From an uncultured Rivibacter sp. (GTDB lineage Bacteria > Pseudomonadota > Gammaproteobacteria > Burkholderiales > Burkholderiaceae): DNA of 43,512 nt. The position numbers and the translations under genes are program-made. The stretch is taken from NCBI GenBank assembly GCA_946481025.1, contig CAMLNA010000019.1, positions 1 through 43,512 of the forward strand, written 5' to 3'. The stretch's first letter is position 1, and the number at the start of each line of letters is the position of its first letter. Under the pieces are notes generated by a model, which saw only the letters and a program-made list of their open reading frames with translations, was not told the DNA's origin and made no database searches. This document shows, one piece after another, positions 1-9,966 of this stretch.

Positions 1-1584
1 TCACTCCCACTCGATGGTGGCGGGCGGCTTGCTCGAGACGTCGTAGGTGACGCGGTTGATGCCGCGCACCTCGTTGATGATCCGGCCCGACACCCGCTTG
101 AGCAGGCCATAGGGCAGCTCGGCCCAGTCGGCCGTCATGAAGTCGCTGGTCTGCACCGCGCGCAGCGCCACCACGTAGTCGTAGGTGCGGCCGTCGCCCA
201 TGACGCCCACGCTCTTGACCGGCAGGAACACCGCGAACGCCTGGCTCGTCAACTCGTACCAGCTCCTGCCGGAGGTGGTGTCCCGCGTACCGCGCAGTTC
301 CTCGATGAAGATCGCATCGGCGCGCCGCAGCAGGTCGGCGTATTCGCGCTTCACCTCGCCGAGGATGCGCACGCCCAGGCCGGGGCCGGGGAACGGGTGG
401 CGATACACCATCTCGGGCGGCAGGCCCAGCTCCACCCCCAGCTCGCGCACCTCGTCCTTGAACAGCTCGCGCAGCGGCTCCAGCAGCTTGAGCCCCAGGG
501 TCTCGGGCAAGCCGCCCACGTTGTGGTGGCTCTTGATGGTGGTGGCCTTCTTGGTCTTGGCGCCGCCGGACTCGATGACGTCCGGGTAGATCGTGCCCTG
601 CGCCAGCCACTTCGCCTTCGCGAGCTTTTTCGCTTCGCGCTGGAACACCTCGACGAACTCGCGACCGATGATCTTGCGCTTCTGCTCCGGGTCGGACACG
701 CCCTTCAGGTGACCGAGGAACTGCTCGCTGGCGTCGACGTGCACGACCTTCGCATGCAGCTTGCCGGCGAACATCTCCATCACCATCTGCGCTTCGTTCA
801 GGCGCAGCAGGCCATGGTCGACGAACACGCAGGTCAGCTGGTCGCCGATGGCGCGATGGATCAGTGCGGCAGCGACGCTGGAGTCCACGCCGCCCGACAG
901 GCCCAGGATCACTTCTTCGTCGCCGACCTGCTCGCGGATCTTCGCCACCGCCTCGGCGATGTAGTCGCCCATGATCCAGTCGCCGCTGGCGCCGCAGATC
1001 TCGCGCACGAAGCGCGTGAGCATCGCGTTGCCCTGCAGCGTGTGCGTCACCTCGGGGTGGAACTGCACCGCGTAGTAGCCCTTCTCCTCGTTCGCCATGC
1101 CGGCGATCGGGCAGCTGGGGGTCGACGCCATCAGCTTGAAGCCCGGGGGCAGCTCGGTCACCTTGTCGCCGTGGCTCATCCACACCTTCAGCATGCCGTG
1201 GCCTTCGGTGGTGCTGAAGTCCTGGATGCCGGCGAACAGCCTGGTGTGGCCGTGTGCGCGCACCTCGGCGTAGCCGAACTCGCGGTGATCGCTCCACTCC
1301 ACCTTGCCGCCCAGCTGCGCGGCCATGGTCTGCATGCCGTAGCAGATGCCCAGCACCGGCACGCCCAGCTCCCACACGGCCTGCGGCGCGCGCAGCTGGT
1401 GGTCTTCGTAGGTGCTGGCGTGGCTGCCGCTGAGGATGATGCCGCGCGGCTTGAACTCGCGAATGAACGCGTCCGACACGTCGTTCGGATGGATCTCGCA
1501 GTACACGTGCGCCTCGCGCACGCGTCGCGCGATCAGCTGCGTGACCTGCGAGCCGAAATCGAGGATGAGGATCTTGTCGTGCAT
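1..1584 (-). CDS. guaA: GMP synthase (glutamine-hydrolysing)
   Basis: Converts XMP to GMP with ATP and glutamine, the last step of guanine nucleotide synthesis in the cytosol. The 527-residue product has the usual full length. The N-terminal class I glutamine amidotransferase domain shows the nucleophile Cys81 in GICYGMQ and the His176/Glu178 pair in QFHPE. The ATP pyrophosphatase domain begins with the PP-loop SGGVDSS at residues 230-236, and the C-terminal dimerisation domain ends in PPATIEWE, as in the family. It starts 11 nt after the stop of the MFS gene, so it is probably the last gene of a guaB-MFS-guaA operon. The stop codon occupies the first three bases of the window. Identity is certain from family motifs. 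Confidence 0.98.
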   Translation of the reverse strand: MHDKILILDFGSQVTQLIARRVREAHVYCEIHPNDVSDAFIREFKPRGIILSGSHASTYEDHQLRAPQAVWELGVPVLGICYGMQTMAAQLGGKVEWSDHREFGYAEVRAHGHTRLFAGIQDFSTTEGHGMLKVWMSHGDKVTELPPGFKLMASTPSCPIAGMANEEKGYYAVQFHPEVTHTLQGNAMLTRFVREICGASGDWIMGDYIAEAVAKIREQVGDEEVILGLSGGVDSSVAAALIHRAIGDQLTCVFVDHGLLRLNEAQMVMEMFAGKLHAKVVHVDASEQFLGHLKGVSDPEQKRKIIGREFVEVFQREAKKLAKAKWLAQGTIYPDVIESGGAKTKKATTIKSHHNVGGLPETLGLKLLEPLRELFKDEVRELGVELGLPPEMVYRHPFPGPGLGVRILGEVKREYADLLRRADAIFIEELRGTRDTTSGRSWYELTSQAFAVFLPVKSVGVMGDGRTYDYVVALRAVQTSDFMTADWAELPYGLLKRVSGRIINEVRGINRVTYDVSSKPPATIEWE

Positions 1585-1595
1585 GGTGTGTGCGC

Positions 1596-2879
1596 TCAGG
1601 TCGAGGAAGGTGTCGTGGCGGCCCGCAGGCGATGCTCACGCTGGGTGCGGAAATGGCGCAGCGCCAGCAGCGTGGCCGTCAGCTGCAGGGCGGCACAGAA
1701 GTAGTAAGGCGCGCCGATGCGCCAGTCGCCCGCCGGCAGGTCCGAAACGGCGCCGAGCAAGGGGGCACCGACCACCGGCGCGAGCACGGCCATGGCACTG
1801 TTGAGCGAGGCCACGGCGCCCATGGTCTGGCCCTGCGTGCGGTGGTCGGCAGCGTTGGAGACGATGCTCTGGATCGAGGCGGCCGCCGCGAACCCGAGCA
1901 CGTTGGCGAAGATCACCGCATACATCATCCAGCCCTCGGTGGCCGCGCCCCACAGGGCAAAGCACACGGTCGACGACACCAGCCCCATCACCGCCAGGCG
2001 CTGCGCCGAGAAGTGCTTGAGCAGGCGCCCGAGCAGCAGGCCCTGCACCAGCGCGGACATCACGCCCACGGCAAACAGCGACCAGCCGTTTTCGCTGGGC
2101 CCCCAGCCGAACTTGAACTGCGTGTACAGCACCCAGGTGGTGTGCAGGATGAACTGCGCCAGGCCGCTGATGCCGATCACCACGACGAGCAGGCCCACGC
2201 CCTTGAGCCGGGTAAGCGCCTTCAGCGACGAGATCGGGTTGGCGCGGCTCCAGTCGACAGCGCGGCGACGCTCGGCAGGCAGCGACTCGGGCAGCACGAA
2301 AAAGCCGTAGAGCCAGTTCAGCAGGGCCAGCGAACCGGCGACGTAGAACGGAAGGTGCAGGTCGAGGGCGCCGAGCAGGCCGCCCATCACCGGCCCGAGG
2401 ATGAAGCCGAGCCCGAACATGGCGCCGAGCAGGCCGAAGCGCCTGGCGCGATCTTCGGGCGCGGTGATGTCGGCCACGTAGGCGTTGGCGACTGCCACGT
2501 TCGCCTGCATGGCACCGCTCACCAGCCGCACGGCGATCAGCATCCACAGGTGCGTGGCCAGCGCCGTGACGAAAAAGCTCACCGCCAGCCCGCAGAAGCC
2601 GATCAGCAGCACCGGCCGGCGCCCGTAGCGGTCGGACAGCGCCCCCAGCACCGGCGAGCCGAAGAAGTTGGCGATGCCGAAGGCGAACATCACGGCCCCG
2701 AACCAGAACGCCTGGTCGGCCTGCGAGCCGGTGAAGGTGCCCACCAGCGGCGGCAGCACCGGGATGATCAGGCCGATCGACACCATGTCGATCAGCACCG
2801 CGACCAGGATGAAAGGCATGGCCGCTTCGCGGCGCGGCTTGTGGCTGCGGTCGGGGGATCGGAGGGCTTCGTTCGTCAC
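1596..2879 (-). CDS. MFS transporter, tetracycline-resistance (TetA) type
   Basis: Inner-membrane proton-coupled exporter of the 12-helix drug/H+ antiporter group. The 427-residue product resembles TetA: the first helix reads [18 protein letters not shown], and the loop between helices 2 and 3 carries [13 protein letters not shown], the family's GxxxDRxGRR signature. Family knowledge supports efflux; the substrate cannot be read from sequence. The start used is a GTG at 2879. An ATG at 2819 (MPFILVAV) would remove 20 polar residues and is a credible alternative. The gene lies between guaB and guaA on the same strand with an 11-nt gap to guaA, so it is very probably co-transcribed with them. 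It may export a purine analogue or an inhibitor of this pathway, but that is inference only. Confidence 0.9.
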   Translation of the reverse strand: MTNEALRSPDRSHKPRREAAMPFILVAVLIDMVSIGLIIPVLPPLVGTFTGSQADQAFWFGAVMFAFGIANFFGSPVLGALSDRYGRRPVLLIGFCGLAVSFFVTALATHLWMLIAVRLVSGAMQANVAVANAYVADITAPEDRARRFGLLGAMFGLGFILGPVMGGLLGALDLHLPFYVAGSLALLNWLYGFFVLPESLPAERRRAVDWSRANPISSLKALTRLKGVGLLVVVIGISGLAQFILHTTWVLYTQFKFGWGPSENGWSLFAVGVMSALVQGLLLGRLLKHFSAQRLAVMGLVSSTVCFALWGAATEGWMMYAVIFANVLGFAAAASIQSIVSNAADHRTQGQTMGAVASLNSAMAVLAPVVGAPLLGAVSDLPAGDWRIGAPYYFCAALQLTATLLALRHFRTQREHRLRAATTPSST

Positions 2880-2900
2880 GATGAGGCTTCAGAAACCGCA

Positions 2901-2922
2901 CCGCCCGGTCGGGACCGGGCGG
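2901..2922 (-). other. Perfect GC stem-loop between guaB and the MFS gene
   Basis: A 10-nt arm CCGCCCGGTC at 2901-2910 is followed after 2 nt by its exact reverse complement at 2913-2922. It sits in the gap between the guaB stop and the start of the MFS gene. No T-run follows on the minus strand, so a simple intrinsic terminator is unlikely. An mRNA-stability or partial-attenuation element inside the guaB-MFS-guaA transcript fits better. The structure is seen; the role is inferred. Confidence 0.5.
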
Positions 2923-2944
2923 CGTGGCGAGGTCGGCAGGAGCA

Positions 2945-4414
<1,470 letters not shown>

Positions 4415-4439
4415 GAGGAAGCTCCAGACGCAAAAGCGG

Positions 4440-4445
4440 ATTATA
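4440..4445 (-). promoter_or_regulatory. Candidate -10 box of the guaB promoter
   Basis: On the minus strand a perfect TATAAT lies 25 nt before the guaB ATG, a rare sequence in such GC-rich DNA. No convincing -35 hexamer lies 16-18 nt upstream (candidates read AAGAGG or CAAGAG), so the promoter may be weak or activator-dependent. I found no PurR-type palindrome with confidence. Confidence 0.45.
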
Positions 4446-4577
4446 CGGAGGCGCCGCCGCTGCCTCTTGCGGACCGGCGGCACCAGCGCCGAACGTGCAA
4501 TTCCTCACAGTTCGAGCGAGGTCCCTCCGGGGAGTCACGCTTCGCGGGGCACGGGGCGCCCGCTAAACTCGCCGGCT

Positions 4578-5078
4578 ATGAAAAGCACTGCCCGTCTCAT
4601 CGTCCTGGCCCTGTTGGGCGTTGCCCTCGCAACGCCTTCCATTGCGCAATGGAAGTGGCGGGACAAGGACGGCCGCGTGCAGTACAGCGACCGCCCGCCG
4701 CCGCCCGGCGTGGCCGAGAAGGACATCCTGTCGAAGCCGGCTGGCGGCCGCGCGGTGGCGGTCGCACCTTCGAGCCTGACGCCTGCCGCACCCGCCGCCG
4801 CGCAGCAGCCCGCCGCGCGCGCTTCCGACCCGCAGCTCGAGGCGAAGAAGAAGCAGCAGGAGCAGGAAGAAACGGCCAAGCGCAAGGCCGATGAAGAAAA
4901 ACTCGCCAAGACGCGCGCCGATAACTGCCAGCGCGCCAGGAGCTACCAGCGCACGCTGGACGACGGCATCCGCATCGCGCGCACCAACGAAAAGGGCGAA
5001 CGGGAGATCCTCGACGATGCCGCGCGCGCCAAGGAAATGGAGCGCACCCGGCAGATCATCGCCTCGGAGTGCGGCTAG
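4578..5078 (+). CDS. DUF4124 domain envelope protein
   Basis: A 166-residue secreted or periplasmic protein of unknown role. Residues 1-23 form a signal peptide ending in SIAQ. A DUF4124 domain follows ([20 protein letters not shown], about residues 25-44), a small beta-rich module common in gammaproteobacterial and betaproteobacterial envelope proteins. A proline/alanine-rich linker leads to a charged, probably coiled-coil helix rich in K, E and Q, with one Cys near NCQRARSYQ and another in the final SECG. The start was chosen for the signal peptide; the frame is open far upstream antisense to guaB, which is a shadow. It is divergent from guaB and convergent with rnfH. No specific function can be assigned. 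Confidence 0.9.
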   Translation: MKSTARLIVLALLGVALATPSIAQWKWRDKDGRVQYSDRPPPPGVAEKDILSKPAGGRAVAVAPSSLTPAAPAAAQQPAARASDPQLEAKKKQQEQEETAKRKADEEKLAKTRADNCQRARSYQRTLDDGIRIARTNEKGEREILDDAARAKEMERTRQIIASECG

Positions 5079-5089
5079 GCAGGCCCGCG

Positions 5090-5416
5090 TCAGCGCTTCA
5101 CCCGCTCCTGCTTGTGCGAGCGATAGCGCTGGCGGCGCGCCTCCTTCGGGTCCACCCGCAGCCCGCGGTAGACCTCCACGCGGTCTGATGCCCTCAGCGG
5201 GTCGGCCAAGCCGGCCGTGCGGCCCCACACCCCCACCCGCTGAACCGACAGGTCGATCTCCGGGTGCCGCTCCAGCAGGCGGCTCGCGCGCAGCGCGTGC
5301 AGCACGGTGGAGCCTTCGGGCAGCTCGACGACCGCCGCGTCGATCTCGCGCGGCGCCGGGCTGTAGACCACCTCGACGCGCAGCAGCGCCACCCGCTGCG
5401 ACTCAGCGCGCGCCAT
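5090..5416 (-). CDS. rnfH: RnfH family ubiquitin-like protein
   Basis: A 108-residue small protein of the RnfH/UPF0125 family, which has a beta-grasp ubiquitin-like fold. The family is named for its link to rnf electron-transport operons but is usually found, as here, beside ratA; its biochemical role is not settled. The core reads [20 protein letters not shown] followed by [14 protein letters not shown] and [30 protein letters not shown] family motifs (here VEVYRGL). The tail is very basic ([15 protein letters not shown]). The start overlaps the end of ratA by 14 nt, so the two are translated from one message. Confidence 0.93.
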   Translation of the reverse strand: MARAESQRVALLRVEVVYSPAPREIDAAVVELPEGSTVLHALRASRLLERHPEIDLSVQRVGVWGRTAGLADPLRASDRVEVYRGLRVDPKEARRQRYRSHKQERVKR

Positions 5417-5873
5417 ACACCTGCTCGGCGCGTTTGACGAACGAATCGACGAAGGTGTTGGCGACCCGGTCGAAGACCGGGCTCACCACGGCCTCGAGCG
5501 CGCGGCTCGAGAACGCATAGCGCAGCTCGAATTCGATCTTGCAGGCCGCGGCGCCCCCGCCCGGCTGCACGTCGGCCGCCGGGGTGCCCAGCGGCACGAA
5601 GCGCCACTCGCCTTCCAGCAGCGAAAAAGGCCCGTCGACCAGATCGACCACCACCCGTTCGTTCACCGTGTGGGCGTTGCGGGTGGTGAACGCATGGCGT
5701 ACGCCGTGATAGGACAGGTGCAACCTCGCGGTCATGCCGTCGCCATGGTGCTCGAGCACCTCGGCGCGCTCGCACCAGGGCAGGAATTTGGGGTACTCGT
5801 TCACGGCCGTCACCAGCTCGTACATCTCGTGCGGCGAATACCAGAGCAGGACCGACTTCTTGACGTGCTTCAC
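5403..5873 (-). CDS. ratA: RatA family START-like protein
   Basis: A polyketide cyclase/START-fold protein of 156 residues. In E. coli RatA is described as blocking association of the 50S and 30S subunits; homologues (Coq10-like) bind hydrophobic molecules such as quinones, so either role is possible. Motifs include [23 protein letters not shown] near the N-terminus and the C-terminal amphipathic helix [22 protein letters not shown] use the GTG at 5873, giving the family start [13 protein letters not shown]; an ATG at 5909 would add 12 residues unlike homologues. It overlaps rnfH downstream and is divergent from smpB, the conserved arrangement in Burkholderiales. Confidence 0.93.
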   Translation of the reverse strand: MKHVKKSVLLWYSPHEMYELVTAVNEYPKFLPWCERAEVLEHHGDGMTARLHLSYHGVRHAFTTRNAHTVNERVVVDLVDGPFSLLEGEWRFVPLGTPAADVQPGGGAAACKIEFELRYAFSSRALEAVVSPVFDRVANTFVDSFVKRAEQVYGAR

Positions 5874-5885
5874 AATCGCGCGATT

Positions 5886-5960
5886 GTATTGAGGGTGCCC
5901 CCAAGCCAACGCTTCGCCTCGGCCTCCCCCCGAGGGGGTGAGTCAACTCGGGAGCGGCCC
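5886..5960. repeat. GC-rich intergenic hairpin repeat, Burkholderiales type
   Basis: Between ratA and smpB lies a run of C-rich then G-rich DNA (CCCCCC GA GGGGG near 5926-5938) flanked by segments such as GCTTCGCCTCGG. It resembles the intergenic palindromic repeats scattered through Comamonadaceae-type genomes. A better preserved relative is at 18103-18265. Family membership rests on recall of the pattern, not on alignment. Confidence 0.4.
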
Positions 5961-5999
5961 TTCGTTAACTCAAGAGGCTTCGGCCTCAACTGGCTTGCC

Positions 6000-6467
6000 A
6001 TGTCGCCCATCGCAGAAAACAAGAAGGCCCATTTCAACTACCTCATCGAAGAGCGCTTCGAGGCCGGCATCGTGCTCGAAGGCTGGGAGGTGAAGGCCGT
6101 GCGCTCGGGCCAGGTGCAGCTCACCGACGGCTACGTGGTCATCCGCGACGGCGAGCTGTTCCTCATCGGCTGCCGCATCAACCCGCTGCGCACCGCCTCC
6201 ACGCACGTGCGCCCGGAGGCTGACCGCACCAAGAAGCTGCTGATGCACAAGGACGAGATCCGCCGCCTCGTCGGCAAGGTCGAGCAGAAGGGCTACACCC
6301 TGGTGCCGCTCAACCTGCACTACAAGGCCGGCCGCGTGAAGGCCGACATCGCGCTGGCCAAGGGCAAGCAGCTGCACGACAAGCGCGAGACCGAGAAGAA
6401 GCGCGACTGGGAGAGGGAGAAGGGCCGGCTGATGCGGCACAAGGTGTCGTCGAACCCGAAGGAATGA
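6000..6467 (+). CDS. smpB: SsrA-binding protein SmpB
   Basis: Binds tmRNA and brings it to stalled ribosomes for trans-translation. The 155-residue product has the normal length. It starts [20 protein letters not shown] and carries the OB-fold core with [19 protein letters not shown] and the [12 protein letters not shown] stretch, then the basic C-terminal tail that enters the decoding centre. The ATG was chosen by homology; the frame is open upstream through the ratA antisense region. No strong Shine-Dalgarno sequence precedes it. The tmRNA gene ssrA is not in the window. Confidence 0.97.
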   Translation: MSPIAENKKAHFNYLIEERFEAGIVLEGWEVKAVRSGQVQLTDGYVVIRDGELFLIGCRINPLRTASTHVRPEADRTKKLLMHKDEIRRLVGKVEQKGYTLVPLNLHYKAGRVKADIALAKGKQLHDKRETEKKRDWEREKGRLMRHKVSSNPKE

Positions 6468-6486
6468 CCTCGCGTCATTCAGCCTT

Positions 6487-7695
6487 TCAGCCCTTCAACA
6501 CCTGCAGCGCCTGTTCGAGATCGGCCACCAGGTCCTGCGCCGACTCCAGCCCCGCCGAAAACCGCACCAGCGCTCCGCCATAGGGGACCGGCAGGCTGCG
6601 CAGGCTCTGCGCGCGGTAAGGCACCGCCAGGCTCACCGGCCCGCCCCATGACCAGCCGATGCGGAACAGCTTCAGGGCGTTGACGAAGCCATCCACCTGC
6701 GCCTGCGCATAGCGGGCATCGAATTCCACGGTGAAGAGGCCGGCGGCCGCGGTGCACAACGATGCCCAGTGCTCGTGCCCGGGGGCGCCTTCCAGGGCCG
6801 GATGCAGCACCCGCGTGATCTCCGGCCGCGCCTCGCACCACCTCGCCAACCGGCGGCCGGTGGCGTCCTGCGCGGCGTAGCGCAGCGGCAGCGACGGCAG
6901 CGAGCGCAGCAGCGTCTCGACGTCGTTCGCGGCGACCCCCTGCCCCTGCCGGCTGCGGGACAACGCCAGCTGCTGGTGCAGGTTCGAATCCGTCGTGGTG
7001 ACGGAGCCCATCAGCACGTCGCCCCCGCCGGACGGGTATTTCGTCAGCGCATGCACGCTGACGTCGACCGCGAGGCCGTCACCCAGGTCGAAGGGCTTGA
7101 AGGCCAGGCCCGCACCCCAGGTGTTGTCCAGCGCGATGACCGGCTGCGACGCGGCTGCGCGCGCCACCCGCACGAGCCCGCGCAGGTCCGGAAACTCCAT
7201 CGTCACCGAGCCCGGCGCTTCGAGCCACACCAGCCGCGTGGCGGGCGCCAGCAGCGCAGCCAGCGAGCCGGTGTCGGCCGGGTCGTAGAAGCGGTGCGTG
7301 ATGCCCCAGCGGGCCAGCTCGTGCCGCGCGAACTCGCGGCTCGGCCCGTACACGTTGTCCGGCAGCAGCACTTCGTCGCCGGCCTTCAGCAGCGCCGTAT
7401 CCACCAGCACGATGGACGCGAGGCCGCTGGGCAGCAGCAGCGTGTGGCGCCCGCCTTCCAGCGTGGCCAGGCGCGCCTCGAGCGTGAAGCTGGTCGGCGT
7501 GCCGTGCAGGCCGTAGGTGTAGCCGCTCTTGTCGATCCAGCGGCGTGCCCGCAGCGCGGCCACGTCGGGAAAGAAGATGGTCGAGCCCTTGAAGACGCCG
7601 GGCGCCACCGACTCGAAGTCCTGTGGCGGCTGATAGGGGTGGTGGATCAGCTCGGTGTCGAGCGCGCGCGGGGGTTTGGGGGAGTCATCGGTCAT
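6487..7695 (-). CDS. metC: Cystathionine beta-lyase-like PLP enzyme
   Basis: A 402-residue member of the Cys/Met metabolism PLP-dependent enzymes (fold type I), likely cleaving cystathionine to homocysteine, pyruvate and ammonia. The PLP lysine is Lys219 in SVHALTKYPSGGGD, and Asp190 in ALDNTWGAG pairs with the pyridine nitrogen. The KSGYTYGLHGTPT segment is typical of MetC rather than of cystathionine gamma-synthase. Its start overlaps the stop of the kinase gene as ATGA, so the two are translationally coupled, an odd partnership of a sulfur amino acid enzyme with a sugar kinase. Other C-S lyases of the family cannot be excluded. Confidence 0.9.
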   Translation of the reverse strand: MTDDSPKPPRALDTELIHHPYQPPQDFESVAPGVFKGSTIFFPDVAALRARRWIDKSGYTYGLHGTPTSFTLEARLATLEGGRHTLLLPSGLASIVLVDTALLKAGDEVLLPDNVYGPSREFARHELARWGITHRFYDPADTGSLAALLAPATRLVWLEAPGSVTMEFPDLRGLVRVARAAASQPVIALDNTWGAGLAFKPFDLGDGLAVDVSVHALTKYPSGGGDVLMGSVTTTDSNLHQQLALSRSRQGQGVAANDVETLLRSLPSLPLRYAAQDATGRRLARWCEARPEITRVLHPALEGAPGHEHWASLCTAAAGLFTVEFDARYAQAQVDGFVNALKLFRIGWSWGGPVSLAVPYRAQSLRSLPVPYGGALVRFSAGLESAQDLVADLEQALQVLKG

Positions 7696-8684
7696 CCGGC
7701 GATCGTAGCCAGCTTCACCCGCGCCTTCATCGCCTGGGCCTCTTCCCAGCGCGCCGGGTCGCAGCCGACACGCGTCACGTCGACGGAGGCACCCGCCACC
7801 GCGAGCTGGAGCGCGCCTTCCAGCGCCGGCCGGGCCGCGCTGCCGAGCGCGTCGGGCCGCAGCACACCGGCCGCATGCAGCCCGGCGACCAGGCCGGCCA
7901 TGAAGCAGTCGCCCGCGCCCACGGTGTCCTGCACCACCAGGCCCTCGGGCGGCAGAGCCCTCAGGTGCAGGCTCCCGGTGACGAGGTCGGCCCCCTGCGC
8001 GCCGCGGGTCAGCGCCACGACGCGGGTGGCCGCGCCGGGCCTTTGCAGCAGCGAACGGGCCGCGGCCACCAGCGCCCGCTCGTCCTGTACGTTGCCCGCC
8101 AGCCCCAGGTGCAGCAGGTCCTCATCGCTCACCTTCACCAGGTGCCCGTGGGCCAGCGCCCGCAGCACGCCCTCGGCATAACGCGCCGCTTCGGGCACCA
8201 CGGCCGGGCGCAGGTTCGCATCGACCGACACCACGCCGCCCGCCGCGGCCACCGCCTGGGCGATGCGGACGTAGCGGGCCACGTCGTCCGGGACCAGCGC
8301 CAGGCCGCCGATGTGCACGCCGGCCACCTGCTCCAGCCGGGGCAGCAACGCCTCCACGTCGATGCGGCGATCGGCCACGTGGGCGCGGTGGAAGCTGTAG
8401 CTGGCCTTGCCCTGGGCATCGAGCGACACCACGGCCAGCGACGTGGGCGCGTCGTCGGGCGCGGCGGACAGCATGCGCACGCCGTCGTCCTGCAGCCGCT
8501 GCGCGAAGCGGCGGCCGAACGGGTCGCGCGACAGCGGGTTGGCATAAGCCGTGGGGACGCGCAGGCGCGCCAGCGCGACGCAGAAGTTGAAGACCGAGCC
8601 GCCGAGGCAGGCTTCGTAGCGGCCATCGGGTTGCTGGATCAGGTCGATGAGGGCTTCGCCAGCGGCGACAAACAGGGCGGACAT
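7692..8684 (-). CDS. PfkB-family sugar kinase, probably fructokinase
   Basis: ATP-dependent sugar kinase of the ribokinase/PfkB family, 330 residues. The N-terminal motif VAAGEALIDLI and LGGSVFNFCVALARL match the family, and the C-terminal PfkB signature DTVGAGDCFMAG at residues 253-264 contains the catalytic base Asp259. Divergent neighbours form an Frc-type sugar importer, so the likely job is phosphorylating the imported hexose, probably fructose to fructose 6-phosphate. The exact substrate is inferred from context. It is the first gene of a leftward pair with the metC-like gene, sharing a 211-bp divergent control region with the importer operon. Confidence 0.88.
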   Translation of the reverse strand: MSALFVAAGEALIDLIQQPDGRYEACLGGSVFNFCVALARLRVPTAYANPLSRDPFGRRFAQRLQDDGVRMLSAAPDDAPTSLAVVSLDAQGKASYSFHRAHVADRRIDVEALLPRLEQVAGVHIGGLALVPDDVARYVRIAQAVAAAGGVVSVDANLRPAVVPEAARYAEGVLRALAHGHLVKVSDEDLLHLGLAGNVQDERALVAAARSLLQRPGAATRVVALTRGAQGADLVTGSLHLRALPPEGLVVQDTVGAGDCFMAGLVAGLHAAGVLRPDALGSAARPALEGALQLAVAGASVDVTRVGCDPARWEEAQAMKARVKLATIAG

Positions 8685-8779
8685 GGGACGTTCCCGGGCA
8701 ACTGGACATGCGGCCCCGGGGGGCCGCGCATCGGGCAGATTCTTGGCGCCCCGCCTTCAGCCGGCATCGGGGTTTTCCA

Positions 8780-8804
8780 TTAATAAAGTCGGTTGATTTA
8801 TTAA
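8780..8804. promoter_or_regulatory. Candidate operator for the ROK repressor
   Basis: A perfect inverted repeat: arm TTAATAAA at 8780-8787, a 9-nt spacer, then TTTATTAA at 8797-8804. It is strikingly A/T-rich for this genome and overlaps the -35 hexamer of the promoter of the sugar importer. ROK repressors of the NagC/Mlc type bind A/T-rich dyads of this general form, and a ROK gene lies in the operon. Binding would block RNA polymerase and could also affect the divergent kinase. The dyad and overlap are seen; the regulator assignment is inferred. Confidence 0.7.
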
Positions 8805-8822
8805 CGCCGGCCTTCCTATACT
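8793..8822 (+). promoter_or_regulatory. Promoter of the sugar importer operon
   Basis: A -35 box TTGATT at 8793-8798 and a -10 box TATACT at 8817-8822 are separated by 18 nt, close to the sigma-70 consensus. The 73-nt leader ends in a strong Shine-Dalgarno sequence AAAGGAGA at 8883-8890, which fixes the TTG start at 8896. Confidence 0.7.
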
Positions 8823-8895
8823 TTTCCGCAGGCCGGCAATACGCGGCTGCACCGGCGCCAGCCGGGCTGAACCCACACCACCAAAGGAGACGAGC

Positions 8896-9894
8896 TTGAA
8901 ACCGATCCGCACCGCCTTCGCCCTCACCGCCCTGACTGCCCTGTGCAGTGCGCAAGCCGCCGACCAGCCGGTCATCGGCCTCATCACCAAGACCGAGACC
9001 AACCCGTTCTTCGTGAAGATGAAGGAAGGCGCACAGCAGGCCGCTACAGCCAAGGGCGCCAAGCTGCTGTCCGCCGCCGGCAAGGCCGACGGCGACAACG
9101 CGGGCCAGGTGACCGCGATCGAGAACATGATGGCCGCCGGCGCCAAGACCATCCTCATCACGCCGAACGACTCCAAGGCCATCGTGCCGGCCGTCAAGAA
9201 GGCGCGCGAGAAGGGCGTCATGGTGATCGCGCTGGACAGCCCGACCGAGCCGGTCGAGGCGGTGGACGCGCTCTTCGCGACCGACAACTTCAAGGCCGGC
9301 GTGCTGATCGGCCAGTACGCCAAGGCGGCGCTGGGCGGCAAGCCGGCCAGGATCGCCACGCTCGACCTGTTCCCCGGGCACCCGGTGGGCATCCAGCGCC
9401 ACAACGGGTTCCTGGCCGGCTTCAACGGCGCCAAGGCCGACGCCAAGACCACCGAACTGCTGAAGACGCCCGACGTGGTGTGCATGGCCGACAGCTACGG
9501 CGACCAGGCCAAGGGCCAGACCGGCATGGAAAACTGCCTCCAGAAGAACCCCGACATCAACCTCGTCTACACGATCAACGAGCCCGCCGCGGCCGGTGCG
9601 TACAAGGCGCTCAAGGCCGCGGGCAGGGAAAAGAACGTGCTGATCGTGTCGGTGGACGGCGGCTGCCAGGGTGTGCGCGACGTGAAGGCCGGCAACATCG
9701 CCGCCACCTCGCAGCAGTACCCGCTGAAGATGGCGGCCATGGGTGTCGAAGCGGGCGTCGAGTATGCAAAGACCGGCAAGAAGGTCGCCGGCTACACCGA
9801 CACCGGCGTCATGCTGATCGCCGACAAGGCCGTCTCCGGCGTCGACAGCAAGGACACCAAGACCGGCCTCGACCTCTGCTGGGGCAAGAAGTAA
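8896..9894 (+). CDS. Sugar ABC transporter substrate-binding protein (FrcB/RbsB type)
   Basis: Periplasmic binding protein of the peripla_BP_4 family, 332 residues, feeding the adjacent permease. Translation begins at a TTG placed 5 nt after AAAGGAGA. Residues 1-22 are a Sec signal peptide with the cleavage site AQA-AD. The mature protein starts with PVIGLITKTETNPFFVKMKEGAQ, the standard first strand and ligand loop of this family, and contains LITPNDSKAIVPAVKKA and VSVDGGCQGVRDVKAG hinge motifs. Overall it resembles fructose-binding FrcB more than ribose-binding RbsB, and the linked kinase supports a hexose ligand. Ligand identity remains inferred. Confidence 0.92.
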   Translation: MKPIRTAFALTALTALCSAQAADQPVIGLITKTETNPFFVKMKEGAQQAATAKGAKLLSAAGKADGDNAGQVTAIENMMAAGAKTILITPNDSKAIVPAVKKAREKGVMVIALDSPTEPVEAVDALFATDNFKAGVLIGQYAKAALGGKPARIATLDLFPGHPVGIQRHNGFLAGFNGAKADAKTTELLKTPDVVCMADSYGDQAKGQTGMENCLQKNPDINLVYTINEPAAAGAYKALKAAGREKNVLIVSVDGGCQGVRDVKAGNIAATSQQYPLKMAAMGVEAGVEYAKTGKKVAGYTDTGVMLIADKAVSGVDSKDTKTGLDLCWGKK

Positions 9895-9928
9895 GGCCGG
9901 TGCACCATGGGACTCTCCGCTCATGACC

Positions 9929-9950
9929 GCGGGGGCCTTGGTGCCCCCGC
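9929..9950 (+). other. Stem-loop between binding-protein and permease genes
   Basis: Arm GCGGGGGC at 9929-9936, 6-nt loop CTTGGT, and the exact complement GCCCCCGC at 9943-9950. Stem-loops at this place in ABC importer operons commonly protect the upstream message and so raise the amount of binding protein relative to permease. The structure also lies inside the extra codons of the longer frcC reading frame, which argues for the downstream start of that gene. Confidence 0.6.
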
Positions 9951-9966
9951 CCTCAACGCCCGCAAC

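Noticed and set aside
397..1704. Long plus-strand open frame of 435 codons antisense to guaA
   Set aside because: Composition rich in H, L, A, Q and R, no recognisable motifs, fully opposite a certain gene; a GC-codon shadow. The same applies to the other long frames opposite guaB, rimO, copA, gabD and the ABC genes.
2901..2922. Intrinsic terminator between guaB and the MFS gene
   Set aside because: The hairpin is strong but no T-run follows on the minus strand; kept only as a structure of unknown role.
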